From positions 62,001-126,000 of the forward strand of contig CADEFN010000004.1 in NCBI GenBank assembly GCA_902826615.1: DNA of 64,000 nucleotides. The letters are read 5' to 3'. The translations under genes and the position numbers were made by a program. Each line of letters begins with the position of its first letter. Within the stretch, counting starts at the first letter, position 1. Source of the stretch: an uncultured Gemmatimonadota bacterium (lineage in GTDB: Bacteria; Gemmatimonadota; Gemmatimonadetes; Gemmatimonadales; Gemmatimonadaceae). Of this stretch, positions 44,230 to 52,916 are shown piece after piece. The notes below the pieces were generated by a model. That model did not search any database. It was given only the letters and a program-made list of their open reading frames with translations, and was not told the DNA's origin.

Positions 44230-45657
44230 ATGTACCTCCCGGCCTTCCTGAGTCACGTTCTCGCCCACGGCGCGATAGCCACGCAACCACCTTCCTGTGG
44301 TGTCGCACTCGACTCGCTCTCATCGCGGGTCAGGCAGAACTACGCCGGCTTCATACTTGAGGTCAACGGGGCGCGTGCGCGTGAACACGCGCGCATGCTT
44401 GGAGCGTTGCGCTCCCGCGCGAGCAAGGTCCCCTTCAACTCCTGTCTTCCGGTACTTGAGGCCTACACGGCCTGGTTTGCCGACCCTCACCTCTTCATCT
44501 TCCAGAATGTGAGTGGCGACTCTGCCGGAAACCGCGCTCGTCAGGCGGCAATCGAGCTACGGCCGACCACTGATTCTGCCGTGCGCACCTCACTCGCCAG
44601 ACGCAGGCCCGACCCGATCGAAGGTGTCTGGTTTGACGAAGGCATGCGCATCGCGGTGGTCCGGGACACCGCGCGCCGAGGTCCATTTTTTGTTGGGGTG
44701 CTCCTCGCAAGTGACACCAGCGCCTGGCCCATTGGGGCAGTGCGCGCACGCTTCGAGCGGCTCCGCAACGGCCACTATCGCGCAGAGGTGCAGTCGCGGG
44801 AGTTCGGCTTGCGGGTCACGACAGCGCACCTGCACAAAGGGGTCATGCTTCGGCTCGACCCGGGTATCTGGGGCAAGGCCTGGCCCGTGCGCTCGACCGA
44901 CGAAGGATTGATCGATACGGTCGATGTACACCGTCCCACGATCCTGGTGCGCAGCAAGTCGGTCGTAGTCTCGATCCCGTCACACGATTTCTCGCAGGGA
45001 CGACGGCTGCAAGCCCTCCTTCGACAACATCAGGAAGACATCAAGCGCACCGGGCTCCTGATCGTCGATCTGCGTGGGAACGAGGGTGGCGCGTCACCGA
45101 TGAGCAACGCCCTGCACCCCTGGATCACCACCGCAACGCGACGACCGACACCCTTCGACTCCGGTGAAGCGGTCATGCTGTCGTCACCGCCACAGATCCG
45201 GTATGCCAGCCGCTCGTTCGGCCCCGACACCAGTCAGTTTGTGCGTAGCCTCGTGGCGCGCCTGACGGCTCATCCCGGCGCGCTCGTCCCCCTGAGCGAG
45301 GGACCGGCCCGCACACCTCCTGACTCGGTACTCGACGGCGAATGGCAGGTGGTGATGATGGTCGACCGCGGTACTGTCAGCGCGTCGGAAGTACTTGTGC
45401 TCCGCGGGCTGCGAAGCACTCGTACCCGGGTGGTGGGTCAGCCCACGGCCGGCGCACTCGACTATCAGAGTGTCTCGATCATCGGATTGGGGCTCGACGA
45501 TCGCCGCTGGGCACTCGGCTATCCCACCATTGCAGCGCATGCCGAGCTACCGCGTCGCGGGATGCGGGGGAAAGGCATCCAGCCCCACGTTAGCGTCGAC
45601 TGGGATCGCTTGGCTGACCCGATAGGCGAAATCGAGCGACAGTTCTGGCGGCCGTAG
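44230..45657 (+). CDS. S41-like peptidase, catalytic dyad uncertain
   Basis: This 475-residue protein has a C-terminal S41 (tail-specific protease) core at about 245-450: VVSIPSHDFSQGRRL, LLIVDLRGNEGGASPMSN, MMVDRGTVSASEVLVLRGL with the candidate nucleophile Ser, and VVGQPTAGALD. In C-terminal processing proteases the last motif reads T-x-G-K with a catalytic Lys; here that Lys position is Ala. It is therefore either a tricorn-like variant using other residues or an inactive homologue. The N-terminal 200 residues lack a recognised PDZ domain. The N-terminus is only weakly hydrophobic, so export is uncertain. It stands alone, 78 bp after the MBL gene. Confidence 0.8.
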   Translation: MYLPAFLSHVLAHGAIATQPPSCGVALDSLSSRVRQNYAGFILEVNGARAREHARMLGALRSRASKVPFNSCLPVLEAYTAWFADPHLFIFQNVSGDSAGNRARQAAIELRPTTDSAVRTSLARRRPDPIEGVWFDEGMRIAVVRDTARRGPFFVGVLLASDTSAWPIGAVRARFERLRNGHYRAEVQSREFGLRVTTAHLHKGVMLRLDPGIWGKAWPVRSTDEGLIDTVDVHRPTILVRSKSVVVSIPSHDFSQGRRLQALLRQHQEDIKRTGLLIVDLRGNEGGASPMSNALHPWITTATRRPTPFDSGEAVMLSSPPQIRYASRSFGPDTSQFVRSLVARLTAHPGALVPLSEGPARTPPDSVLDGEWQVVMMVDRGTVSASEVLVLRGLRSTRTRVVGQPTAGALDYQSVSIIGLGLDDRRWALGYPTIAAHAELPRRGMRGKGIQPHVSVDWDRLADPIGEIERQFWRP

Positions 45658-45762
45658 CGCGCTGCACGCAGTAGTGCGCGCGGGGACCAGCTCTGACGGC
45701 AATATCGGGCAAGCGGCCGGACGCATTTCGTCGCATCATTCCAGACTTCTGCTACAACGCCA

Positions 45763-47028
45763 ATGCACGCTCGTATTCGCCTCGTCTTCGTGGTCGCCCT
45801 CTGGTGCGTGGCAAGCCATGCCCTGCCCGCGCAGGACACCACACTCACGACCCTGCTGGTGGCGAACCGCCATGCGGTCGAGCTGCGCGAAGGACGCGTG
45901 AGTGGGCCAGGCGGGCAGCGTCTCCTCGATGGCGCCACTGGTGCCCGCTTCTTCCTGATTGGCGAGGAACATGGCGTCGCGCAGACTCCGCAGCTGATCC
46001 AGGCTCTGTTGCGCGACCTGCGTCCGCGCGGATTCAACACGTTCGCGATCGAAGTCTCACCCCTGCAGGGGCATCGGCTCGATGCCATGCGTGGAGCGCT
46101 CGACCTTTCCGCGCGGCTGGACACCATGCTGTCCAATTGGCGCACGACCATTCCTTTCTACGGCCTGGAAGAGGAGCGAGCGCTCCTGCGTTCGACACTT
46201 TCGCGTGAAGGCGCCGCTGCTCCGATGCGACTGTGGGGACTCGACTACGATGTAAATGGAGACCGGTTGTTCCTCGAAGAACTGGAGCGACTTGCACCTG
46301 TGGCCGGACGCCCGAGCGTTCAGCGTGCGCGAGCGCTGGCCGATCGTGGATTCTCGACCCTCAGGTCACAGGGCAATCCATCGCAGCTCTTCGCCTGGTC
46401 TGCTCCCGACTCGGTCTTCACTGCTCTCCGGGAGGCATTCGGTTCGCGACTACCGGCCAGGGCGAGTGCGATCATCGATCTCTTCGAGACGACCGCGCGT
46501 ATCAACCGTCTCTTTCTAAGCGGACGCAGCTACGAATCCAACCTCATGCGGTCTGCGTTCCTGCGCCGGAACTTCATGCAGCTGTGGGAGGGTGCCCTCG
46601 TGTCAGGCGCGACGCCGCGTGTGCTGTTCAAGTTCGGCGGCAATCACATGATGCGGGGCCTCAACTACACCCACGCGGTCGACATTGGCTCGGCCGCAAG
46701 CGTGGTCGCTGAAGCACGTGGGGAACGGGTCTACTCTGTGCTGGTGCTTGGAGGAGCAGGAACGACGTCCGCCCGGCTCAACCCCATCAAGGGAGCGTAC
46801 GAACCCACCGGCGCCGCGGAAATCGACGCCCGAAACCTCGCCTGGCTCAAACCCGCAGTGCCGCAGGACGGATGGGTGGTGTTCGACATGCATGCCGTCC
46901 GGCTCCAGTACCTGCGGGGAAGACAAACTCTCACCAGCGAGCAGGACCGCTTTCTCCATGCATACGACGCGATTGTCGTCTTGGGGGGAAGCACACCGGG
47001 CACCAATCGTCCCTTCTCCCTGCAGTAG
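45763..47028 (+). CDS. Exported erythromycin-esterase/ChaN-like protein
   Basis: This 421-residue protein has a signal peptide (RLVFVVALWCVASHALPAQ). The mature part starts with FFLIGEEHGVAQTPQLIQALLRDL and GFNTFAIEVSP, the Glu/His and Glu arrangement of the EreA/EreB-ChaN-TraB-PrgY superfamily. The centre is helical (residues 180-290) and FKFGGNHMMRG supplies another conserved-looking His. The family includes esterases and haem-binding ChaN; I cannot assign substrate and antibiotic resistance is not implied. ATG 45763, unusual in being surrounded by weakly A-rich leader sequence. It is convergent with the glycine-zipper lipoprotein gene and ends near a shared terminator. Confidence 0.78.
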   Translation: MHARIRLVFVVALWCVASHALPAQDTTLTTLLVANRHAVELREGRVSGPGGQRLLDGATGARFFLIGEEHGVAQTPQLIQALLRDLRPRGFNTFAIEVSPLQGHRLDAMRGALDLSARLDTMLSNWRTTIPFYGLEEERALLRSTLSREGAAAPMRLWGLDYDVNGDRLFLEELERLAPVAGRPSVQRARALADRGFSTLRSQGNPSQLFAWSAPDSVFTALREAFGSRLPARASAIIDLFETTARINRLFLSGRSYESNLMRSAFLRRNFMQLWEGALVSGATPRVLFKFGGNHMMRGLNYTHAVDIGSAASVVAEARGERVYSVLVLGGAGTTSARLNPIKGAYEPTGAAEIDARNLAWLKPAVPQDGWVVFDMHAVRLQYLRGRQTLTSEQDRFLHAYDAIVVLGGSTPGTNRPFSLQ

Positions 47029-47103
47029 GGCTTACACTCGACGAGGCTCCTGCACACGCAGGAGTCACCGGGTTCTCACCAAACGATCTCGCCAAACGAA
47101 AAA

Positions 47104-47132
47104 CCGCGCGAGCGATGATGTCGCCCGCGCGG
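47104..47132 (-). terminator. Intrinsic terminator between convergent genes
   Basis: A 12-bp stem (CCGCGCGAGCGA with TCGCCCGCGCGG, one A-C mismatch, TGATG loop) is followed on the minus strand by TTTTTCGTTT, terminating the glycine-zipper lipoprotein gene. It can also serve the plus-strand gene ending at 47028, where the tail is CTTCT. Confidence 0.75.
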
Positions 47133-47152
47133 CTTCTACCTGCCAGATGTGA

Positions 47153-48055
47153 TCAGGTCGCGGCGATCGTCACCGGCGCGTTCAGCTTGACCACGATGTC
47201 GTTGCCGGCGTTGACACACCCTTCATAGTTTGCCGTCGCCGCAGCCGCGGCTGCACCCGCGGCGGCACCAGCGGCCGCGCCAATCAGCGTGCCCTTTCGG
47301 TTCTTGCCCAGCACCTGACCCACGATGGCGCCTACCGCGGCACCACCAGCCACCTTCTTGGCGTCATTGCCCTTCGTGGAGCCCCGCACCCGATCAATCG
47401 CCGCAGTCTGCACGTCGGCATCGAGTGGGTAGGTCTTGCCGCCAAACGACACACTCACCACGCGAAAGCCCATCACGATCTGGTCGTTGGTGTTCTCGCT
47501 GCGCTTGAGTTCCGTGAGTTCCAGCGTGACGTCGGCACCAGATGGAATGGCCACACCATTCGAGCCATTCACCGCTTCCTTGACCGTTGCCGTGAATCGG
47601 TCACCGATCTTGTTGGTGTTGGTGCAAACGCTGTTCACGGCATCGAGGGCAAGCATGCTTCCGGCGGCCACGCTACCTGTCGCCTTCTCCGCGGCTCCGC
47701 TGCCCTTCTCGATGGTGTTCCCGGTTGCCGTGGTCGTGGGCTCCGGGGCTGGTGCTGCGGGCGCCGGCGTCGACTTGGGGGTGGTTTTTGGTGCCGGCTG
47801 GCGTGGGCGCGCCTTGGGAGTGGGAGCTGGCGCCGGAGGAGGAGTGACCGCGGGCGCAGGCGTGATCTGAGAATCTGTGGCTGGCACGTCCTGCAGTGCG
47901 GGCTGGGCCAGGGAGTCTTCGCCTGCACGCGCGAGATCGCGCGTCAGCGAGGTGTCCTGGGCGAGTCCATCCTGCTGCTTCTCTCCGCACGCCGCGGCGA
48001 GGGCAAGAGCAGTGATCGCAACTGTAGCGCGACCGAAGGCGCGAAATGTCATCAT
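47153..48055 (-). CDS. Glycine-zipper lipoprotein
   Basis: This 300-residue envelope lipoprotein has the leader ITALALAAAC lipobox. A low-complexity Pro/Ala/Thr linker at 60-115 suits spanning the cell wall. A beta-rich module follows at 125-225 (GDRFTATVKEAVNG, SGADVTLELTELKRSEN, VVSVSFGGKTYPLDADV). The glycine zipper GGAAVGAIVGQVLG plus GAAAGAAAGAAAAAA near 240-275 may insert as helices in a membrane. It ends in NDIVVKLNAPVTI. Related proteins are Rcs-, SlyB- or YMGG-like. The frame is open upstream, but ATG 48055 begins the lipoprotein signal; a second ATG is the next codon. Function unknown. Confidence 0.85.
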   Translation of the reverse strand: MMTFRAFGRATVAITALALAAACGEKQQDGLAQDTSLTRDLARAGEDSLAQPALQDVPATDSQITPAPAVTPPPAPAPTPKARPRQPAPKTTPKSTPAPAAPAPEPTTTATGNTIEKGSGAAEKATGSVAAGSMLALDAVNSVCTNTNKIGDRFTATVKEAVNGSNGVAIPSGADVTLELTELKRSENTNDQIVMGFRVVSVSFGGKTYPLDADVQTAAIDRVRGSTKGNDAKKVAGGAAVGAIVGQVLGKNRKGTLIGAAAGAAAGAAAAAATANYEGCVNAGNDIVVKLNAPVTIAAT

Positions 48056-48163
48056 GGGGTCGGGGCCTGTTTGGGTATTCTTAACATACAGCGAGAGGGG
48101 CAGAAGGTGCCGCATCATCCCGAACGCCCGGTGTGATAAAGAGCACACCGGCGCGTGGTGGCG

Positions 48164-48895
48164 CTACAACCGCTCCAGCAGGAAATCGGGGGTGAACTGG
48201 TTCAGATACGTCGCCAGGATCGTGAAGCGGTTGGTGACCATCAACACCCCGATCGTGACCATCACCAGCCCGGTCCCGCGCGAAAACCAGATCATCTGCT
48301 TCCGCACGCGGCGGAAAAAGGCCATGAAGCGATCCACCGCCAGCGCCGAAAGAACAAACGGTACCGCCAGCCCTAACGAGTACGCGGTGAGCAGCACGAT
48401 ACCGCGATTGAGACCGTCCTGCGTCGACGCAAAAAGCAGAATGGAGCCGAGGATCGGCCCGATGCAGGGCGTCCAGCCGGCCCCGAAGGCAATGCCAACA
48501 AACACCGTTCCGAAATACCCCACGGGTTTGTCCGCGAGGTGCATGCGCTTCTCCTGCATCAGGAAACTCCAGCGCAGGACGCCCATGAGGTACAACCCGA
48601 ACATGATGATCATGGCGCCACCCAGACGGCTGATCCAGGTCTTGTTGGCCGCCATCACCTGGCCAAAGCCACTGGCTATCGCGCCTAACGCAATGAAGAT
48701 CAGCGAAAAACCGAAGACAAAGAGCAGCCCATGTGTCAGCGCCGTGCGGCGCGCCGAGGTGGTCTGCACATCGTCGAGTGACAACCCGGTGATGAAGGTG
48801 ATGTAACTCGGCACCAGCGGGAGCACACACGGAGAGAGGAACGACAGCAGCCCGGCGCTGAAGGCAATGAAGAGACCAACCGACGGGGCATCCAT
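48164..48895 (-). CDS. ccdA: CcdA-type cytochrome c biogenesis / thiol-disulfide transmembrane protein
   Basis: This 243-residue six-helix protein moves electrons from cytoplasmic thioredoxin to periplasmic thiol acceptors, for cytochrome c maturation or disulfide reduction. The redox cysteines are visible in LSPCVLPLVPSY (residue about 23) and GWTPCIGPILG (about 137), the conserved Pro-Cys and Cys-Pro contexts of DsbD/CcdA. ATG 48895 was chosen; the frame runs 20 codons further upstream into the neighbouring gene. The stop of the acidic protein gene is 4 bp upstream, so they are cotranscribed. No ResA or CcsB partner is in the window. Contains a GCCTAACG motif. Confidence 0.94.
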   Translation of the reverse strand: MDAPSVGLFIAFSAGLLSFLSPCVLPLVPSYITFITGLSLDDVQTTSARRTALTHGLLFVFGFSLIFIALGAIASGFGQVMAANKTWISRLGGAMIIMFGLYLMGVLRWSFLMQEKRMHLADKPVGYFGTVFVGIAFGAGWTPCIGPILGSILLFASTQDGLNRGIVLLTAYSLGLAVPFVLSALAVDRFMAFFRRVRKQMIWFSRGTGLVMVTIGVLMVTNRFTILATYLNQFTPDFLLERL

Positions 48896-48899
48896 GGAG

Positions 48900-49709
48900 C
48901 TACGAGGCCTCCGCCCAGACGGGGGCGTCGAGTGCGGCTCGCAGGGAACGCGCATCGTAGCGCGCCGGCTCGGCCTCTTCGCCTGAGCGGCGCATCACGC
49001 CCGAAATCACGCGGTCGAGTGTCTCCAGAGGGGCGTCGGCCTGGTGCATGATCTCGAGGTCGAACTTGCCGCGGTCGGGTCCCTTGAAGACGAGCTTGTA
49101 TCGCGCACACAGGATGGCCAGACGCGACGGGCCGGTGTGCGGCGCCTCGGCCACCACGTCCGGCGACGGCAGCGCGAGAATATCGCCTAACGCGATGGTC
49201 TCTTCGGCTTCATCGGGCGCTGCGTCGGCAATGATGACGTCGGCCTCCGCGAGAATCACCTCCTCGGACGGACCGCTGAAATCGGCCGCCAGCGCCGCTT
49301 CCTCTTCTTCGACACCATCCCGCGCGACATCGCGGGCAGTTTCCCGCTCGAGTTCGTCGAGCACGATCTCACTCAGCGAGACATCAGCACGCACCTCGGC
49401 GTCGCTCGTCTCACGTGTGTCGACGAGTCCCTCGGCTGCCTCGGCCTCATCGGCCAGCTCGGGCGCCATGAGGACTTCGCGCTCCCCCATCACCTCGCCC
49501 GGTTCCTCCAGGACCTCGTCCAGCACCACATCGATCACCGGCGCGGGCGCTTCAGCCGGCGTGTCAAAACCCGACTCGACGGCCAGCACCGCCACTCCAC
49601 TTTCGATTCCACCCTGCCTCATCGCGGGGAAAAGTCGCAGTTCAACAATGCGCGACTCCGGCACACGCAGGAGGACACTGTTCAGAAAGCGGCGGGTCGT
49701 ATCGTTCAT
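48900..49709 (-). CDS. Acidic hypothetical protein between priA and ccdA
   Basis: This 269-residue protein of unknown family has a folded-looking N-terminal part (NDTTRRFLNSVLLRVPESRIVELRLFPAMRQGGIESGVAVLAV, residues 1-45). A long Glu/Asp/Ala-rich region follows at 50-190 with almost no aromatics (for example EEPGEVMGE, GVEEEEAAL), probably disordered. A conserved-looking C-terminal module (about 195-265) contains LAILCARYKLVFKGPDRGKFDLEIMHQADAPLETLDRVI. The two ends resemble a split small domain joined by an acidic linker. It is 4 bp from ccdA and 84 bp behind priA, same strand. It contains the motif GCCTAACG. Coding status is supported by position and codon bias; function unknown. Confidence 0.75.
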   Translation of the reverse strand: MNDTTRRFLNSVLLRVPESRIVELRLFPAMRQGGIESGVAVLAVESGFDTPAEAPAPVIDVVLDEVLEEPGEVMGEREVLMAPELADEAEAAEGLVDTRETSDAEVRADVSLSEIVLDELERETARDVARDGVEEEEAALAADFSGPSEEVILAEADVIIADAAPDEAEETIALGDILALPSPDVVAEAPHTGPSRLAILCARYKLVFKGPDRGKFDLEIMHQADAPLETLDRVISGVMRRSGEEAEPARYDARSLRAALDAPVWAEAS

Positions 49710-49793
49710 CGGGTGACTGCGGGGGTGAAGGCTCGGTGGCGCGAAGGAAAGATAGGGGTTCGGACAGTGAAAACCGAAAAACGGCGAGCGTGG

Positions 49794-52088
49794 TCAGAGC
49801 AAAGTTGCCGGATCACGATCGATAGTCAGGCGTAACCCAGCACGATCGGGAAGTTTGTACCGTTGGGCGAGGTAGAGAAGCACTTTTGTGAGCATGCGCG
49901 CGTCGCCGGTTTTCAGGAGGAGATGCCAGCGCCATCGCTGCTTGATCCGGTCAATCGCGCATGGGGCCGGGCCAGTCACCCGGAGCCCCTCGATACCCCG
50001 GGCTTGAACGAGACGTTTGATCCAGTCGGTCACCCCCTGGCTCGCACTCGCCACCTCGGCTTCATCGAGACCACTCACCACCACGTTGGCCAGCCGAATG
50101 GTCGGTGGATATGGGGGCGAGGTGCGGTCGGCGAGTTCGTGCTCTGCGAAGGCGATGAAGTCGTGTGTAAGTGCACACTGGATGGCGTGATGTTCGGCCA
50201 TGCGGGTCTGCACGATGACCCGGCCTCCCTTCACTCCGCGCCCGGCTCGACCCGCCACCTGCGCGAGCAGCTGAAAGGTCCGTTCAGCCGCGCGAAAGTC
50301 GGGCAGGTTCATTCCCACATCGGCGTCGACCACACCGACAAGTGTGACATTGGCGAAGTCCAGTCCCTTGGCGATCATCTGCGTGCCCAGCAACACGTCC
50401 ACCTCGCGCCGAGCCACGCGGTCCAGGATGTCGGCGTGTGCCCACTTTCCGGTGGTGGTGTCGAGATCCATGCGCGCAATGCGCAGTTTGGGCATGCGAT
50501 CGCCCAGCAAGCGCTCCACCTGCTGCGTGCCCAGTCCCCGTTCGCGCACCTTCTCGGCGCCGCAGCGTCCGCACGTGGTGCGCGGCACCTCATGGTGCGC
50601 ACAGTAGTGACAGGTGAGCCGCTCGGGGGTGCGGTGGTAGGTGAGCGAGATGGAGCAATTCGGGCAGGCCGCCACATCACCACAGGCCACACATTGCAGA
50701 AAGGAGGCGTACCCACGGCGATTCAGCAGGAGAATGGCCTGCTCTTCCCTGGCAACGCACTCTTCCAGCGCCCGTTCGAGCGGCTCCGAGATCACCCGGC
50801 GGAACGGGTCGAGCACTCGCGGTGTTTGAGGAGGAGCCGCCACACGCTCTCCAGGCGCCTCACCTCCCTGCACCCGTCTCGGTCCACGGACATCGACAAG
50901 CTGCACGACGGGCAGCACACCGCCCCCCACGCGATCGGGGAGGGATTGCAGCTGGTACCGTCCCTCGCGCGCATGCACCCACGACTCCAGTGATGGCGTG
51001 GCAGAGCCGAGGACCACCACGGCACCTTCGTGCCGGGCTCGTACGATGGCCACATCGCGGGCGTGATACCGCGGCGATTCATTCTGCTTGTAGGTCGCCT
51101 CGTGCTCCTCATCGACAATGATGGCGCGCACGTTGCGCAGGGGGGCAAACACGGCTGAGCGGGCACCGACGGCGATACGGCGTTCGCCACGATGCAACAC
51201 GCGCCAGGCATCGAGCCGTTCTCCGTCGGAGAGGGCGGAGTGCAGCACAGCCACCTGATCCCCGAACACGGACCGGAAGCGACCGACCGTCTGGGGTGTG
51301 AGCGCAATCTCGGGCACCAGGACAATGGCACTCGCCGACGGATCGGCGAGCACGCGTCGAAGGATTTCGAGATACACCAGTGTCTTTCCGCTCCCGGTCA
51401 CACCATGCAGCAGTGTCACACTCCCTGGCGTCGAGGAGACCGCATCGATCACCCCCTGCTGGGCAACGGTAGGATCGTGCACGGGCGAGGGTCCGCTTGG
51501 CCGGCCGGCAAAGGGGTCGCGCAAGACGGCGCGCTGACTGATGCGAATGAGGCCGCGGTCAGCGAGTCCGGCCACGACCCCTTCCGAGACCTTGAGCTGC
51601 TCGACCAGTGTGCGGACGGGGGCCTGACCGTTGAGCGCCTCGAGGAGCTGGTAGACATCGCGCTGACGCTTGGCGCGCTTGAAGAGGGCATCCCGCTCCA
51701 TGAGCGAGTCGAGCGCGCGCGTGATGATCGCGATGCGCTCCCGCTTTTCCCCGGGGTTCGGAGCCGCGGCCGAGGTGAGGAGCACCGGGAGGGCGGCCCG
51801 CAGCGCAGACCCGAATGAGGCCGCGTAATGCGTCCCGATCCACTCGAGGGTGGCGAAGAGCGCAGGGGTGACCGCTGGGGACTCGTCGGGGAACGCCAGG
51901 ACCGGCTTGTACTCCCGTTCAGGGGTCGCCTCTACTCGTTCGGCGACCACAATGCCCACCTCCCGGCGGCCCCGCAGGGGCACGACAACGCGCGTCCCCG
52001 GGAGGACCGTCGGCATCTCCGGCGGGATGGCGTAGGAAAACGTCCGAAAAAGCGGGACCGGGAGGGCGACGTCGACGAGCCGGAGCAT
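49794..52088 (-). CDS. priA: Primosomal helicase PriA
   Basis: This 764-residue replication-restart 3'-5' helicase reloads the replisome at stalled forks. Domain order is normal: a 3'-DNA-binding domain (1-100, starting LRLVDVALPVPLFRTFSYAIP), a winged helix (about 130-180), and helicase lobe 1 with Walker A HGVTGSGKT and DEEH box (IIVDEEHEATYKQ). The eight-cysteine zinc-binding insert is CVACGDVAACPNC ... CHYCAHH ... CGRCGAEK. Lobe 2 has MIAKGLDFANVTLVG and QVAGRAGR, and a C-terminal domain follows. It starts at ATG 52088 and diverges from the DCC-family gene. The end is 84 bp before the acidic gene. Length agrees with E. coli PriA (732). Confidence 0.97.
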   Translation of the reverse strand: MLRLVDVALPVPLFRTFSYAIPPEMPTVLPGTRVVVPLRGRREVGIVVAERVEATPEREYKPVLAFPDESPAVTPALFATLEWIGTHYAASFGSALRAALPVLLTSAAAPNPGEKRERIAIITRALDSLMERDALFKRAKRQRDVYQLLEALNGQAPVRTLVEQLKVSEGVVAGLADRGLIRISQRAVLRDPFAGRPSGPSPVHDPTVAQQGVIDAVSSTPGSVTLLHGVTGSGKTLVYLEILRRVLADPSASAIVLVPEIALTPQTVGRFRSVFGDQVAVLHSALSDGERLDAWRVLHRGERRIAVGARSAVFAPLRNVRAIIVDEEHEATYKQNESPRYHARDVAIVRARHEGAVVVLGSATPSLESWVHAREGRYQLQSLPDRVGGGVLPVVQLVDVRGPRRVQGGEAPGERVAAPPQTPRVLDPFRRVISEPLERALEECVAREEQAILLLNRRGYASFLQCVACGDVAACPNCSISLTYHRTPERLTCHYCAHHEVPRTTCGRCGAEKVRERGLGTQQVERLLGDRMPKLRIARMDLDTTTGKWAHADILDRVARREVDVLLGTQMIAKGLDFANVTLVGVVDADVGMNLPDFRAAERTFQLLAQVAGRAGRGVKGGRVIVQTRMAEHHAIQCALTHDFIAFAEHELADRTSPPYPPTIRLANVVVSGLDEAEVASASQGVTDWIKRLVQARGIEGLRVTGPAPCAIDRIKQRWRWHLLLKTGDARMLTKVLLYLAQRYKLPDRAGLRLTIDRDPATLL

Positions 52089-52161
52089 GGGGGGAAGAGT
52101 ATCAGGTCACCCCGGTGGTTGGAGGGGAACCTGCCACCGGGCCCCTGGCTATCTTGAGTAC

Positions 52162-52623
52162 ATGCCGGCCACCCAGCGACCACCACAGGCAGCGCCGCGC
52201 TCACCATTGCGAACGGCGGTCGAGGAGCATGGCTACGTGCTGCTCTACGACGGCGTGTGTGGTCTGTGCAATGGCTTTGTGCAGTGGGTGCTGAAACACG
52301 ACCGTGCAGGCTCGCTACGCTTCGCGACCCTCCAGGGTGTGCTCGGCCAGGAGGCCGTGAGGACATTTCCGGCGCTCCAGGGCATAGACTCGGTGGTGCT
52401 CCTGTCCCGTGACGGTGCCCTCGTGAAGTCCACCGCAGTGATCGAGGTGGCGCGGTACCTGGGAGGGGTGTGGTATCTGCTGCTGGCGGGTTATCTGCTT
52501 CCGCGCGGGCTCCGCGACGCGCTGTACGACCAGGTGGCACGCCGCCGGTATGGCTGGTTCGGCAAACTCGACGCCTGCCCCCTCCCCTCTCCCGAGACAC
52601 GCCAGCGTTTTCTCGATCGTTAG
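52162..52623 (+). CDS. DCC-family (DUF393) thiol-disulfide oxidoreductase-like protein
   Basis: This 153-residue small protein has the DUF393 signature: LLYDGVCGLCNGFVQWVLKHD with C-G-L-C at the active-site position, followed by LRFATLQG, SVVLLSRDGALVKSTAVIEVARYLGG and the C-terminal RYGWFGKLDACPLP (third Cys). The fold is thioredoxin-like. Members are believed to be membrane-associated oxidoreductases; substrate unknown. ATG 52162 is chosen, since the frame upstream overlaps the divergent priA leader. The TAG stop falls inside CGTTAGGC. Confidence 0.9.
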   Translation: MPATQRPPQAAPRSPLRTAVEEHGYVLLYDGVCGLCNGFVQWVLKHDRAGSLRFATLQGVLGQEAVRTFPALQGIDSVVLLSRDGALVKSTAVIEVARYLGGVWYLLLAGYLLPRGLRDALYDQVARRRYGWFGKLDACPLPSPETRQRFLDR

Positions 52624-52630
52624 GCGCGCG

Positions 52631-52646
52631 CCGCTGACCACAGCGG
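52631..52646 (+). terminator. Hairpin after DCC-family gene
   Basis: CCGCTG-ACCA-CAGCGG forms a perfect 6-bp stem 7 bp past the stop. No T-run, so it is a weak terminator or a processing stem. Confidence 0.35.
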
Positions 52647-52916
52647 ACGCCCGACGAGCTGGCTGGTTTGCCTTCGCAGGCCCGAGCGAGCATCAGCGTC
52701 CGCGAGCCCGGCAAAGCAGGGCCCCACTGTGCGTCATTTCGACTGAAATGGGCGGCTCTTTTCCACCAAGTCGACACGGCCGGCAGACGCCGGAAATGCC
52801 GTGACCGGCGGTCCAACGAAGGCGTCATTCCTGAGGGAAACGCGCCTACGGTTTTCATGTGCTGTCAGGCCCGTTTTGCCTCCTCCAGTTTCGGGTGTCG
52901 GGGCCCGAGACTGAGG
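52647..52916 (+). other. Structured leader upstream of prepilin/HD-GYP operon, no gene seen
   Basis: I see no convincing coding sequence in these 270 bases. Several perfect short stems occur in plus-strand order: TTTGCC at 52667-52672 pairs with GGCAAA at 52710-52715; CATTTC-GACT-GAAATG at 52735-52750; CCGGC-AGAC-GCCGG at 52780-52793; and AGGCG (52820-52824) with CGCCT (52843-52847). It may be a structured 5' leader of the downstream operon. It does not match the cyclic-di-GMP-I riboswitch pattern that I remember. Confidence 0.3.

Noticed and set aside
45763-47028. Macrolide resistance esterase
   Set aside because: Only the superfamily fold motifs are recognisable; substrate residues cannot be judged and the signal peptide argues for another role.
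52681-52770. Possible cyclic-di-GMP-I riboswitch before the prepilin/HD-GYP operon
   Set aside because: A GGCAAAGC string is present, but the other conserved GEMM segments and the tandem stem arrangement I would expect are missing.
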